Of a stretch of 64,000 nucleotides of DNA, positions 52,560 to 60,421 are shown in pieces. This stretch comes from Nitratireductor sp. (GTDB lineage Bacteria > Pseudomonadota > Alphaproteobacteria > Rhizobiales > Rhizobiaceae). How positions within the stretch are numbered: the first letter of the stretch is position 1; the number at the start of each line of letters is the position of its first letter. Under the pieces are notes generated by a model. The model was not told the origin of the DNA. It made no database searches and saw nothing but the letters and a program-made list of their open reading frames with translations. The position numbers and the translations under genes were made by a program. The DNA is taken from contig JACKJU010000002.1 in assembly GCA_020637805.1 (NCBI GenBank), positions 186,001-250,000 of the forward strand, given 5' to 3'.

Positions 52560-53756
52560 TCAGCCAAGCGCGCCGTTGTTGCGGGCGGCAGAGATTTCCT
52601 CTTCGGACATTCCCATTTCGCGCAAGACCTCGCCGGTATGCTCTCCGAGTGCAGGCGGTTCATGCGTCACCTGCCGTTCCATCGCCGAAAAGCTCAGCGG
52701 GTTGTGTATCGCCACATAGCGCCCCGCTGCAGGGTGATCGCGCTCCTCGACAAACCCCGTTTCGCGCATCTGGGGGTCATCCAACACACTGTCCAAGGTG
52801 TGGACCCGCATCACCGGCACACGGGCCTTTGTCAGCAATTCCATCCATTCTGCTGTGGGCTTCGTTGCGGCGATTTCCTCTGCCACGCTGTAGACCTCGG
52901 AAATATTCGCGGTGCGAGCGGCATAAGTGGAAAAGCGCTCATCGGATGCGAGTTCAGGGCGGCCACCTATCTCGAAGAAATCGCGCCAGTTCTCGTCCGA
53001 GTAGGGCATGATGGCAACGTAGCCGTCCTGCGTGGCGTAAGGTTTTCGAAACGGGCTCAGAACCCGCGAGTAACCTGGCTCCCCCTGCGGGGGCACGAAA
53101 GCGCGGCCATAGAGATTTTCCGCCATGTTGAACGCGACGACACATTCCATCATGGGCACTTCGACGAACTGGCCTTCGCCGGTGCGCTCGCGATGCAACA
53201 GGGCCGCAAGCGTAGCATTTGCGGCATAGAGACCCGCAGTCTTGTCAGCGATCAGAGTCGGGAAGTAACGCGGCGCTTCGCTGCCATCCTGCATGGGCAA
53301 CATGCTGGCAACACCGCTTGCAGCCTGTACCAGATCGTCATAGGCCTGCCTGCCCGCATAGGGGCCGCCTGAACCAAATCCCACGGCATGCACATAGACT
53401 ATGTCGGGCCTGATCTTTCGGACGGAATCGTAGTCAAAGCCGAGGCGTTTCATCCCGCCGGCCCTGATATTGTGCAGAAGAACATCCGATTTCGCGACGA
53501 GTCTTGTCAGAATGTCGCGCGCCTCCTGCTTCTTGAGGTCCAGAACGACGGATCGCTTGTTTCGATTGATGGTCAGATAGATCGGTCCCATCGCTTCTGC
53601 CGTCATCGGTCCGGCATGCCGCATGATGTCACCCTGCGGCGTCTCCACCTTGATGACATCGGCACCCATATCGCCCAGCATCTGCGTGGCGAACGGTCCA
53701 AGAATGACCGTGGAAAGATCGAGAATGGTGTAGCCGGAGAGGATGCCCTTGCTCAT
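52560..53756 (-). CDS. CaiB/BaiF family (class III) CoA transferase
   Basis: 398 residues. MSKGILSGYTILDLSTVILGPFAT, MGADVIKVETPQGD, NKRSVVLDLKKQEARDIL, LLHNIRAGGMKRLGFDYDSV and AYDDLVQAASG (with the catalytic Asp following QAYDD) mark this class. It transfers CoA between an acyl donor and acceptor such as formate, oxalate, succinate or aromatic acids. The frame is open about 220 codons further upstream, but that part overlaps the divergent MBL gene and is not family-like, so the Met at 53756 was chosen. Substrate unknown. Confidence 0.92.
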   Translation of the reverse strand: MSKGILSGYTILDLSTVILGPFATQMLGDMGADVIKVETPQGDIMRHAGPMTAEAMGPIYLTINRNKRSVVLDLKKQEARDILTRLVAKSDVLLHNIRAGGMKRLGFDYDSVRKIRPDIVYVHAVGFGSGGPYAGRQAYDDLVQAASGVASMLPMQDGSEAPRYFPTLIADKTAGLYAANATLAALLHRERTGEGQFVEVPMMECVVAFNMAENLYGRAFVPPQGEPGYSRVLSPFRKPYATQDGYVAIMPYSDENWRDFFEIGGRPELASDERFSTYAARTANISEVYSVAEEIAATKPTAEWMELLTKARVPVMRVHTLDSVLDDPQMRETGFVEERDHPAAGRYVAIHNPLSFSAMERQVTHEPPALGEHTGEVLREMGMSEEEISAARNNGALG

Positions 53757-53963
53757 TGAAGTTCCGATGATCCAAGACTGAGATGTTTGTTTCCCGCCGT
53801 GGTGTATTGCCTGATGGCGGGTTTGGAAAGGGCAGAGCCCGGATTGAACAGAATGAAATCGTTGGTGCGGCCGTGTTTCCGGCGATGCACGTGCAATCAA
53901 CTTTTCGCGCGCTTCTTGCAACGGGACCGTGTCAAAGTATCCTGAAGGAAAAGGAGTTGCGAC

Positions 53964-54869
53964 ATGCCACATGCCCTGTACTCCCGATCCTTCCGAACCT
54001 TGGCCGTGATTTGCCGCGCGTTTCCGCTCCTGCTCGCCCTGACGGCAATCACGGCGCTTCTGGCCCTGGGCAGCAAAGTCTACGCCCAGAGCGGCAATGC
54101 GGCACGCAAACCCAGTACATGCCTTGCCATTGCCAATCGTGGCAGCGAACCACCGGTGATGAATGCAGCGTTCGTACCGGCGCAGGCCAGGATGCCTGCG
54201 GTCAACATACGCTATGTCACCCATTCGACCTTCCGGATAGAGTCGCCAGGCGGGGTGATAGCCGCGACCGATTATGCCGGCCGGGCAGGAACGGGACGGC
54301 TGCCCGACATCGTTACGATGAACCATGCCCACGGAACGCATTACACAAATGCTCCGGATCAGGGCATTGCACATGTTCTGCCGGGCTGGGGGGAGTTTGG
54401 CGAGGGGATCGACCACTGGCTCGAAGTCGATGACCTTCTCGTCCGCAATGTGTCAACGGATATCTATCGCGGCGGCGTTCTGATCGAGAGCAATGGAAAT
54501 TCGATCTTCGTCTTCGAGGTTGCAGGATTGTGCATCGGCCATATGGGTCACCTGCATCACACGCTGACCCCCGAGCACTTTGCGGAAATCGGACGGCTCG
54601 ATGTACTGATGCTGCCGGTCGATGGCAGCGTCACGATGAGCGTCGAGGGCATGAGCGATCTGGCGCGCCAGTTCCGGTCGTCCGTAATCCTGCCCATGCA
54701 CTGGTTCTCCAGCTTCTCGCTACAACGTTTCCTCGATCAAATCGGCACTGCGTTCGAAATCCGGGTGGCGGGGGGAAGTGACATCGATCTCTCGCTCGAC
54801 AGTCTGCCGCAGTCGCCGACAGTGGTCGTGCTCAACCCGGAATTCGGTACTTCGATGGGCTTTGATTGA
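53964..54869 (+). CDS. exported MBL-fold protein
   Basis: 301 residues. N-terminus has a basic start and long hydrophobic helix (residues 20-38) with cleavage near VYAQ. The MBL-like core starts at NIRYVTHSTFRIESPGG; the metal motif reads NHAHGTHY, where the Asp of HxHxDH is Thr. Further His in GHMGHLHH and MLPVDGS and PMHWF could complete a site as in UlaG-like beta-lactamase-fold hydrolases. Periplasmic; substrate unknown. ATG has AAAGGAG upstream. Divergent from the CoA transferase. Confidence 0.8.
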   Translation: MPHALYSRSFRTLAVICRAFPLLLALTAITALLALGSKVYAQSGNAARKPSTCLAIANRGSEPPVMNAAFVPAQARMPAVNIRYVTHSTFRIESPGGVIAATDYAGRAGTGRLPDIVTMNHAHGTHYTNAPDQGIAHVLPGWGEFGEGIDHWLEVDDLLVRNVSTDIYRGGVLIESNGNSIFVFEVAGLCIGHMGHLHHTLTPEHFAEIGRLDVLMLPVDGSVTMSVEGMSDLARQFRSSVILPMHWFSSFSLQRFLDQIGTAFEIRVAGGSDIDLSLDSLPQSPTVVVLNPEFGTSMGFD

Positions 54870-54967
54870 AGCCAGAGGAAGTAACTACGGAATGTGGTCT
54901 TTTCAACGCCGCCAGGCATTTTCTTCGGTCACTAACATGTGACTGAAAACGCGCGCCTTTTCCGGAA

Positions 54968-54995
54968 CCAGAACACTGCAGAACCGTTGTTCTGG
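54968..54995. promoter_or_regulatory. inverted repeat upstream of small repeat protein 1
   Basis: CCAGAACA and TGTTCTGG arms, 12 bases apart, 60 bases before the start of the first small exported protein. Candidate operator or RNA hairpin. Confidence 0.45.
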
Positions 54996-55054
54996 CACCC
55001 GCGCAGAAAAGTAAGTCACGGGGTTAGGCACAAAGAAACGAAAGGAGATTTGAA

Positions 55055-55426
55055 ATGAAAAAGTTTCTTGTTGCTACAGCCGTTCTGGCGCTTTCGGCAC
55101 CGACGGTTTTCGCTGCCACGTTTGACAGCGCCCCCCAGTTCTCAAGCAACCATCTGGCGCTTGATATCATGAAACATCAGTCGGCTGCCGTAAGCGCGGA
55201 TCATGTCTACAAGATCCGGGGTCCGCAGGTTACCGAAAACGCGAACTTCCTGCAGAACCGAACCGAGGCACAGCGGGTCGAAAACCAGCAGTCCGCAGCA
55301 GTGGCCAGGGACGTACCGGCAAGCATGCTGAACGCATCCTCGGTTACAACGACGGCGCCCGATCTTCAGAGCAACGACCTTGCGCTGAAAATCATGGAAC
55401 AGCAGTCCAAGGCGATTTCCGGCTAA
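55055..55426 (+). CDS. small exported triple-repeat protein 1
   Basis: 123 residues; ATG with AAAGGAGA upstream. Signal peptide MKKFLVATAVLALSAPTVFA. The mature chain is three copies of a 22-residue motif at 26-47, 63-84 and 101-122 (first APQFSSNHLALDIMKHQS, third APDLQSNDLALKIMEQQS), spaced 37-38 residues. Each has Ala-Pro or equivalent, a polar turn, an amphipathic helix and Gln-Ser-x-Ala. No Cys. Paralogues follow at 55802 and 56481. No known family was recognised; periplasmic or secreted location is expected. It has its own strong terminator. Confidence 0.82.
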   Translation: MKKFLVATAVLALSAPTVFAATFDSAPQFSSNHLALDIMKHQSAAVSADHVYKIRGPQVTENANFLQNRTEAQRVENQQSAAVARDVPASMLNASSVTTTAPDLQSNDLALKIMEQQSKAISG

Positions 55427-55450
55427 CACCCCAGGACATCGTCATTACTC

Positions 55451-55488
55451 AAAAACCCCGTTCTGTTCCGCAGAACGGGGTTTTTGCG
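55451..55488 (+). terminator. strong terminator after small repeat protein 1
   Basis: Fifteen-base perfect stem AAAAACCCCGTTCTG / CAGAACGGGGTTTTT with a five-base loop; T-run in the right arm. Confidence 0.93.
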
Positions 55489-55752
55489 TTCTCCGGCCCA
55501 GGAAGATGGCGCCGGAGGGCAGGTACCTTTTGCGCCGATCAAGACGTTTCCCCCTTGAAATTGCGAGATCTGATTGCCGCCGGGCGAGGTCTGATTGCCT
55601 CCCTTCGTACTGTCACGCGCGCAATTTCAACGGTGGCGAAGTCCTACGCGCAATTCGTCAAACGGATCATGCTAAATGCTTGAAATTTAAGTGATCGTCA
55701 TGTGTTCGCGAGCGGGGAACCGTTTCGTTGTTTGGGCCGTTTCCATTGCAAT

Positions 55753-55770
55753 CGCGTTGAACACGGCGCG
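55753..55770 (+). promoter_or_regulatory. shared upstream block of small repeat protein 2
   Basis: CGCGTTGAACACGGCGCG lies 31 bases before the ATG. The same block with two changes lies 35 bases before protein 3. Duplication of promoter with gene, or common regulator site. Confidence 0.5.
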
Positions 55771-55801
55771 AGAATAATCAGAAAAAGAACGGAGAAACAA
55801 A

Positions 55802-56158
55802 ATGAAAAAGCTGCTCATCGCCACCGCCACCGCCTTTGCACTTCTCGCCCCTGCTGCGCTTGCCGAAACTGCGCCGCAGTTTTCCCAGGACGAATATGAC
55901 CTGCAGATCATGCGTGACCAGTCTGCTGCCGTAACGAGAAACAGCCCGGTCTACATGAACGGTGATGCCCTCGCTTCGGAAGCCACGCCTTATCTCAATT
56001 CCGAGACCGAAGCCGAGCGTATCCAGGATTTCCAGACCGGTTCGATCAACAAGACCGTTTGTGATCCGGCTCTGACAAACTGCAGGCAGATTACTCCTCC
56101 CAACCTCGAGGGTGACAGCGAAGCCAATGACATCATCGATCAGCAGAACATGCTGTAA
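55802..56158 (+). CDS. small exported triple-repeat protein 2
   Basis: 118 residues; ATG with CGGAGAAAC upstream. Signal peptide MKKLLIATATAFALLAPAAL, cleavage near ALA. Repeats at 24-45 (APQFSQDEYDLQIMRDQS), 62-83 (TPYLNSETEAERIQDFQT) and 99-118 (PPNLEGDSEANDIIDQQN). Between repeats two and three lies CDPALTNC, a likely disulfide loop also found in protein 3 but not in protein 1. It is closer to protein 3 than to protein 1. Acidic overall. Function unknown. Confidence 0.82.
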   Translation: MKKLLIATATAFALLAPAALAETAPQFSQDEYDLQIMRDQSAAVTRNSPVYMNGDALASEATPYLNSETEAERIQDFQTGSINKTVCDPALTNCRQITPPNLEGDSEANDIIDQQNML

Positions 56159-56180
56159 TGATCGCAGTCTGCGAGCCCAT

Positions 56181-56217
56181 GAACCCCGTCCTGCTTGCCA
56201 GGGCGGGGTTTGTTTTT
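56181..56217 (+). terminator. terminator after small repeat protein 2
   Basis: AACCCCGTCCTG pairs with CAGGGCGGGGTT (one G-U), followed by TGTTTTT. Confidence 0.88.
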
Positions 56218-56427
56218 GCAGGATCACAAGGTGCAACCCGGCCGAGCGAGCGGTCTGGAAACTATCTCCGGGGCAACGTGCCGGATGGTTGTGCGAATAT
56301 CAAAGAACAGGCGCGCGATACGCAGTCGCACGGCGTTCGGATCATGTTCCTGTCATGAACTTTTCGTGATCGCGGCGCGGTCAAAAAAACAGGAACGTTT
56401 TGATGGGGGAGCCGTTGGTTGTGTAAC

Positions 56428-56445
56428 CGCGTTGACGACGGCGCG
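56428..56445 (+). promoter_or_regulatory. shared upstream block of small repeat protein 3
   Basis: CGCGTTGACGACGGCGCG, 16 of 18 bases as in 55753-55770, at a similar distance from the start codon. Confidence 0.5.
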
Positions 56446-56480
56446 GGGACAAGCACAAGAAACCAGAAGGAGAGACAATA

Positions 56481-56858
56481 ATGAAAAAGTTTCTTATCGC
56501 TACGACCACAGCCATCGCACTTTCAGCACCGGCCGTTTACGCCGCCAATGTCAATGAGGCACCCCAGTTCTCTCAGGACGAGCAGGATCTGAAGATCATG
56601 AAAGAACAGTCCGAAGCAGTTGCCAAGGACAATCCGACCTACATGAACGACGAAGCGTCGGCTGAAAACAAAGAACCCTATCTGAACTCGGAAACCGAGG
56701 CTAAGCGCATCGAAGACATGCAGACCGGTTCCATCACGAAGTCGGAGTGTGATCCGGCCATTGCGGACTGCGACGGCAAGACCGTTACCGAAAGCGTTCC
56801 GAACCTCGACCCGGACAGTGAAGCTCGCGACGTGATCGACCAGCAGAACATGCAGTAA
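56481..56858 (+). CDS. small exported triple-repeat protein 3
   Basis: 125 residues; ATG with AGAAGGAGAGA upstream. Signal peptide MKKFLIATTTAIALSAPAVY, cleavage near YAA. Repeats at 27-48 (APQFSQDEQDLKIMKEQS), 65-86 (EPYLNSETEAKRIEDMQT) and 106-125 (VPNLDPDSEARDVIDQQN). CDPAIADC between repeats two and three matches the Cys pair of protein 2. Strongly acidic. The three genes are in line on one strand, each with its own promoter and terminator, so they are expressed separately. Function unknown. Confidence 0.82.
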   Translation: MKKFLIATTTAIALSAPAVYAANVNEAPQFSQDEQDLKIMKEQSEAVAKDNPTYMNDEASAENKEPYLNSETEAKRIEDMQTGSITKSECDPAIADCDGKTVTESVPNLDPDSEARDVIDQQNMQ

Positions 56859-56884
56859 TCACGGAGTTCCATCCGACGCATTTG

Positions 56885-56914
56885 CCCGCCCTGAAATTCA
56901 GGGCGGGTTTTTGC
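56885..56914 (+). terminator. terminator after small repeat protein 3
   Basis: CCCGCCCTGAA / TTCAGGGCGGG followed by TTTTT. It also lies at the end of uraH on the other strand. Confidence 0.88.
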
Positions 56915-56917
56915 TGT

Positions 56918-57280
56918 TCAGCTTCCGCGATAGGTCGAATAGCCGTAGGGCGAAATGAGAAGTGGAACATGGTAGTGCGAATCCGCCTCGGCCATGCCGA
57001 ACCTGATCGGTACCTCGTCGAGAAAGAGCGGATCGACCCCGTCTACCCGGCCGGTACGGCGCAGATAGTCCCCAGCCTCGAAAACCAGTTCATAGGTTCC
57101 CGTCCGGAAGTCTTCTTTCGGGAGAATGGGGGTGTCGGTGCGCCCGTCGTCATTGGTCACGGTGCCGGCAATCCGGGTTCGCACACCCTCGTCCAGCCTG
57201 TAGAGTGTGATCGCAATCCCCTTTGCGGGCTTGCCACTTGCGGTGTCCAGCACATGGGTGGTCAAATAGCCTTGCGCCAT
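56918..57280 (-). CDS. uraH: 5-hydroxyisourate hydrolase
   Basis: 120 residues of the transthyretin-related family. THVLDTASGKPAKGIAITLY at the N-terminus, RTDTPILPKEDFRTGTYELVF, HYHVPLLISPYGYSTYRGS at the C-terminus; the ending YRGS and the His residues (H9, HYH) form the active site. It hydrolyses 5-hydroxyisourate to OHCU, the step after urate oxidation. It is divergent from the gene for the next two steps across 155 bases. Confidence 0.95.
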   Translation of the reverse strand: MAQGYLTTHVLDTASGKPAKGIAITLYRLDEGVRTRIAGTVTNDDGRTDTPILPKEDFRTGTYELVFEAGDYLRRTGRVDGVDPLFLDEVPIRFGMAEADSHYHVPLLISPYGYSTYRGS

Positions 57281-57434
57281 CTTGCTTGTCCCTGAGTTTT
57301 CACGGTTCCAGAATGAATGTGTCCCGCAATTTGCAACAAAATGCGAGACAGAAAACCGGTTTTGTGCAAATTGAACATGATATCCGTTCGAATCCGCGCC
57401 GATTTCGGCGTGTCGAGAGAATACAGGCTTCCAA

Positions 57435-58892
57435 ATGGCATATTACCCACGAGATTTCCGCGGTTACGGGGCGAAAACGCCTGACCCGAAGTGGCCCAGC
57501 AAGGCAAAGGTCGCAGTCCAGTTCGTCATCAACTACGAGGAGGGCGGCGAGAACTGTATCCTGCACGGCGACAAGGCTTCGGAGGCATTTCTCTCCGAGA
57601 TCACCGGTGCGCAGCCATGGGTTGGCATGCGTCACTGGAACATGGAATCGATCTACGAATACGGAGCCCGTGCCGGGTTCTGGCGGCTCCACCGGCTGTT
57701 CACTTCGATGAAAATTCCGGCGACCGTCTACGGAGTTGCCTCGGCGCTGGCAAAAGCCCCAGAACAAGTTGCTGCGATGCAGGATGCCGGCTGGGAGATT
57801 GCGTCGCACGGATTGAAGTGGATCGACTATCGCGATCATTCCACCGCTGCCGAGACCAAGGACATACGCGAAGCAATCAGGCTGCATGAGGCGGTGACAG
57901 GCGAAAAACCGCGTGGCTGGTATACGGGGCGCTGCTCCGTCAACACGGTTGACCTGATCGCGCGGGAAGGCGGCTTCGACTATTGCTCGGACACCTATGA
58001 CGACGATCTGCCCTACTGGTACGATGCCCACATCACCGGGCATGGTTCGGTCAAGGGGGCAGACAAGGGCGGTGAGCCGCTGCTCATCATTCCCTATACG
58101 CTCGACATCAACGACATGCGCTTCGGTATCCAGGCGGGATACGATCATGGCGAACCGTTCTTCCAGTACATGAAGGATGCATTCGACACGCTCTATGCCG
58201 AAGGGAAGGCGGGAAGTCCGAAAATGATGAGCATCGGGCTGCATTGCCGTCTTGTCGGCAGGCCGGGCCGCATCCAGGCGCTCAGCCGTTTCATGGAATA
58301 TGCCTCTTCCAAGAAGGGGGTGTGGTTCCCGAGACGCATCGACATTGCCGAGCACTGGCGCAAGGTTCATCCCTACAAGGCGCGCATCCACCCAAGCCGA
58401 CTGAGCAAGGCCGAATTCGTGAAGACCTACGGCGGTGTATTCGAGCATTCCCCCTGGATCGCGGAGAAGGCATTCGAGAACGGTCTCGCGCCGGCAAACG
58501 ACAGTGCAGCGGGACTGCATGGTGCGCTTGTTCGCGTGTTCCGGCTGGCTTCGTCGCAAGAAAGATTGAAAGTGCTCAAGGCGCATCCGGACCTTGCGGG
58601 CAAGCTTGCCGCCGCAAAGCGCCTGACGAAGGAATCAACGGCGGAACAGGCATCTGCTGGTCTTGACCAGTTGACCGACAAGGAACGCGAAACCTTCACG
58701 AAGCTGAATACTGACTACGTGAAGAAGTTCGGATTCCCGTTCATCATCGCTGTAAGAGGGCTGACGAAGTCCGATATCCTCGATGCGTTCAAGAAGCGCG
58801 TCGACAATGACCATGACGCCGAACTGGCAACTGCTTGCCGGCAGGTCGAGCGCATTGCGGCGCTGCGGCTCAAAGACATGCTTCCCGAGTGA
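57435..58892 (+). CDS. puuE: allantoinase PuuE fused to OHCU decarboxylase UraD
   Basis: 485 residues. Residues 1-315 are a PuuE-type (polysaccharide-deacetylase fold) allantoinase: YYPRDFRGYGAKTPDPKWP, NYEEGGENC, MESIYEYGARAGFWRLHRLF, IASHGLKWIDY. Residues 320-485 are OHCU decarboxylase: LSKAEFVKTYGGVFEHSPWIAE, LKAHPDLAGKLA (catalytic His), FGFPFIIAVRGL. It therefore performs the UraD step (OHCU to S-allantoin) and then opens allantoin to allantoate. Such fusions are known in rhizobia. Start ATG at 57435. Confidence 0.94.
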   Translation: MAYYPRDFRGYGAKTPDPKWPSKAKVAVQFVINYEEGGENCILHGDKASEAFLSEITGAQPWVGMRHWNMESIYEYGARAGFWRLHRLFTSMKIPATVYGVASALAKAPEQVAAMQDAGWEIASHGLKWIDYRDHSTAAETKDIREAIRLHEAVTGEKPRGWYTGRCSVNTVDLIAREGGFDYCSDTYDDDLPYWYDAHITGHGSVKGADKGGEPLLIIPYTLDINDMRFGIQAGYDHGEPFFQYMKDAFDTLYAEGKAGSPKMMSIGLHCRLVGRPGRIQALSRFMEYASSKKGVWFPRRIDIAEHWRKVHPYKARIHPSRLSKAEFVKTYGGVFEHSPWIAEKAFENGLAPANDSAAGLHGALVRVFRLASSQERLKVLKAHPDLAGKLAAAKRLTKESTAEQASAGLDQLTDKERETFTKLNTDYVKKFGFPFIIAVRGLTKSDILDAFKKRVDNDHDAELATACRQVERIAALRLKDMLPE

Positions 58893-58900
58893 AACCAGAA

Positions 58901-59722
58901 ATGAGAAAATACTCCATACCGGCAGCAGGCATGCCGGATACCAACCAGTTGATGACCGACAGGGCCGTCTTTACGGATGCCTATGCCTTCATTCCGGGCG
59001 GGGTGATGCGCGATATCGTGGCCAGCTACTTTCCGCATTGGGAAAAGACGCGAGCCTGGGTAATCGCACGCCCGCTGTCCGGTTTTGCCGAGACCTTTTC
59101 GCAATACATCATGGAAGTGGCACCGGGTGGCGGTTCCAGGATGCCGGAACCCGACGCAGGCGCCCAGGCTGCTATCTTCGTGACAGGTGGAACGCTGACC
59201 CTGACCATTGGCGGCAAGCAATACCAGATGGAGGAGGGCGGTTACGCCTACATTCCGGCCGGAGATCCTTGGGAAGCCGCAAACAACGGCGATACGAATG
59301 CCAATTTCCACTGGATCCGCAAGGCATGGGAAGCGGTCGACGGCCTGGGAAAACCTGACCTCGTTGTCACCAGCGACAAGATTGTAACGCCTGCCGAGAT
59401 GCCCAACAGCGACAGCAAGTGGTTCACGACCCGGTTCGTGGACCCAACCGATCTGCGCCACGACATGCATGTAACGATCGTGACCTTCGAGCCGGGCGGC
59501 TATATCCCCTTCATGGAGACACATGTCATGGAGCATGGCCTGTTCGTGCTGGAGGGCACGGGCATGTACCGCCTCAACAATGACTGGGTGCGGGTCGAGG
59601 CAGGCGACTTCATGTGGCTGAGGGCGTTCTGCCCGCAGGGCTGCTACACCGAGGGCCCGGGCCGGTTCCGCTATCTCTTGTACAAGGATGTCAATCGCCA
59701 CCCGAAACTCTGGAAGCGGTAA
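58901..59722 (+). CDS. allE: (S)-ureidoglycine aminohydrolase
   Basis: 273 residues, bicupin. N-terminal cupin LSGFAETFSQYIMEVAPGGG and EGGYAYIPAGDPW; C-terminal cupin VTFEPGGYIPFMETHVMEHG with metal ligands (E, H, H, Q type) and ENDWVRVEAGDFMWL-like strand. YlbA/AllE converts ureidoglycine, formed from allantoate, to ureidoglycolate and ammonia in presence of manganese. The ATG is eight bases after the puuE-uraD stop, so one transcript. Allantoate amidohydrolase (AllC) is not seen in the window. Confidence 0.92.
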   Translation: MRKYSIPAAGMPDTNQLMTDRAVFTDAYAFIPGGVMRDIVASYFPHWEKTRAWVIARPLSGFAETFSQYIMEVAPGGGSRMPEPDAGAQAAIFVTGGTLTLTIGGKQYQMEEGGYAYIPAGDPWEAANNGDTNANFHWIRKAWEAVDGLGKPDLVVTSDKIVTPAEMPNSDSKWFTTRFVDPTDLRHDMHVTIVTFEPGGYIPFMETHVMEHGLFVLEGTGMYRLNNDWVRVEAGDFMWLRAFCPQGCYTEGPGRFRYLLYKDVNRHPKLWKR

Positions 59723-59737
59723 CTTCCCGTAAGGCAA

Positions 59738-59761
59738 CGGGGCCGGAAATTTCCGGCCCGT
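59738..59761. terminator. hairpin between allE and the PNPOx-like gene
   Basis: GGGCCGGAAA / TTTCCGGCCC, an exact palindrome between convergent genes. The T-run is weak, so termination efficiency is uncertain. Confidence 0.5.
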
Positions 59762-59825
59762 GATGTTTGCGCCTATTTCGATATGTAGGTCAGGATCGTC
59801 TTGTCGTCCGGCAACCCAACCGGAA

Positions 59826-60347
59826 TCAGGATTTCTCAGAATTTGCTGCGTTCACTCCCAGGTCTTCCGCCGTCAGCGAAAAAGCCTTGCCGAAACCGCC
59901 ATTCAGATTTGCCCTTTCCACTTTCATCTTCCAGAAGGCGAAATCGCCAAAATCAATATACAGCTTCGCCTTGGGGTGTTTCTTCAGCCAGAAGTCGCGG
60001 CGAGCGGCGTGATTTGGGTCATCGTGCGGAAGCTTGACGATCCTTCCGATTACCGTGATGCGCGGATGGGTGAGGGGATCACCCTTGTGGCCGGGTTCGC
60101 CAAACAGGAGCGAGGCGCGAGAGTCACTATCGAGAGCCTTCGAATGCCCCGAGAGATCCGAGGCAAGAATGAAGGGGGAACCGTCTGCCTCCATTGCCAC
60201 CGCGACGCGTGAAACGAGCGGCATTCCGGTATCAGGTTCCAGCACTGCCAGTGATGCAAACGTGGCATCCTGGATCAGGTTCCGCGCCAACGCGCGCGCC
60301 TCGTCATCTGTATCGCGAATGGGGTTGGCTCTTGTCGGTTCGGTCAT
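59826..60347 (-). CDS. PNPOx-like / HugZ-type flavin-binding protein
   Basis: 173 residues. Split-barrel pattern: ATFASLAVLEPDTGMPLVSRVAVA, FILASDLSGHSKALDSDSRASLLFG, then HPRITVIGRIVKL and FYIDFGDFAFWKMKVERANL-like end. This is the pyridoxamine-phosphate-oxidase-like fold of the HugZ type, which binds FMN or haem. Cytoplasmic. HugZ members degrade haem, but the C-terminal DUF2470 domain is missing, so another redox role is possible. Confidence 0.87.
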   Translation of the reverse strand: MTEPTRANPIRDTDDEARALARNLIQDATFASLAVLEPDTGMPLVSRVAVAMEADGSPFILASDLSGHSKALDSDSRASLLFGEPGHKGDPLTHPRITVIGRIVKLPHDDPNHAARRDFWLKKHPKAKLYIDFGDFAFWKMKVERANLNGGFGKAFSLTAEDLGVNAANSEKS

Positions 60348-60421
60348 GGCTTCTCCTGGACCACGCTGGATTTCAGCGAATTTCCAAAGATGGTACGCGG
60401 TGGAACCTGCTCCAGACCGGA

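Larger units (their letters stand above)
55427..55801. other. intergenic region with terminator and promoter of protein 2
   Basis: Contains the terminator of protein 1 (55451-55485) and a block CGCGTTGAACACGGCGCG at 55753-55770 shared with the upstream region of protein 3. No gene supported; a 62-codon plus frame lacks a ribosome binding site. Confidence 0.5.
56159..56480. other. intergenic region with terminator and promoter of protein 3
   Basis: Holds the terminator of protein 2 and the shared block at 56428-56445. The remaining sequence shows no supported gene; short frames here are probably noise. Confidence 0.5.

Noticed and set aside
53757..54416. N-terminal extension of the CoA transferase frame
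   Set aside because: Overlaps the divergent MBL gene and is unlike the family, which begins at the Met of MSKGILSG.
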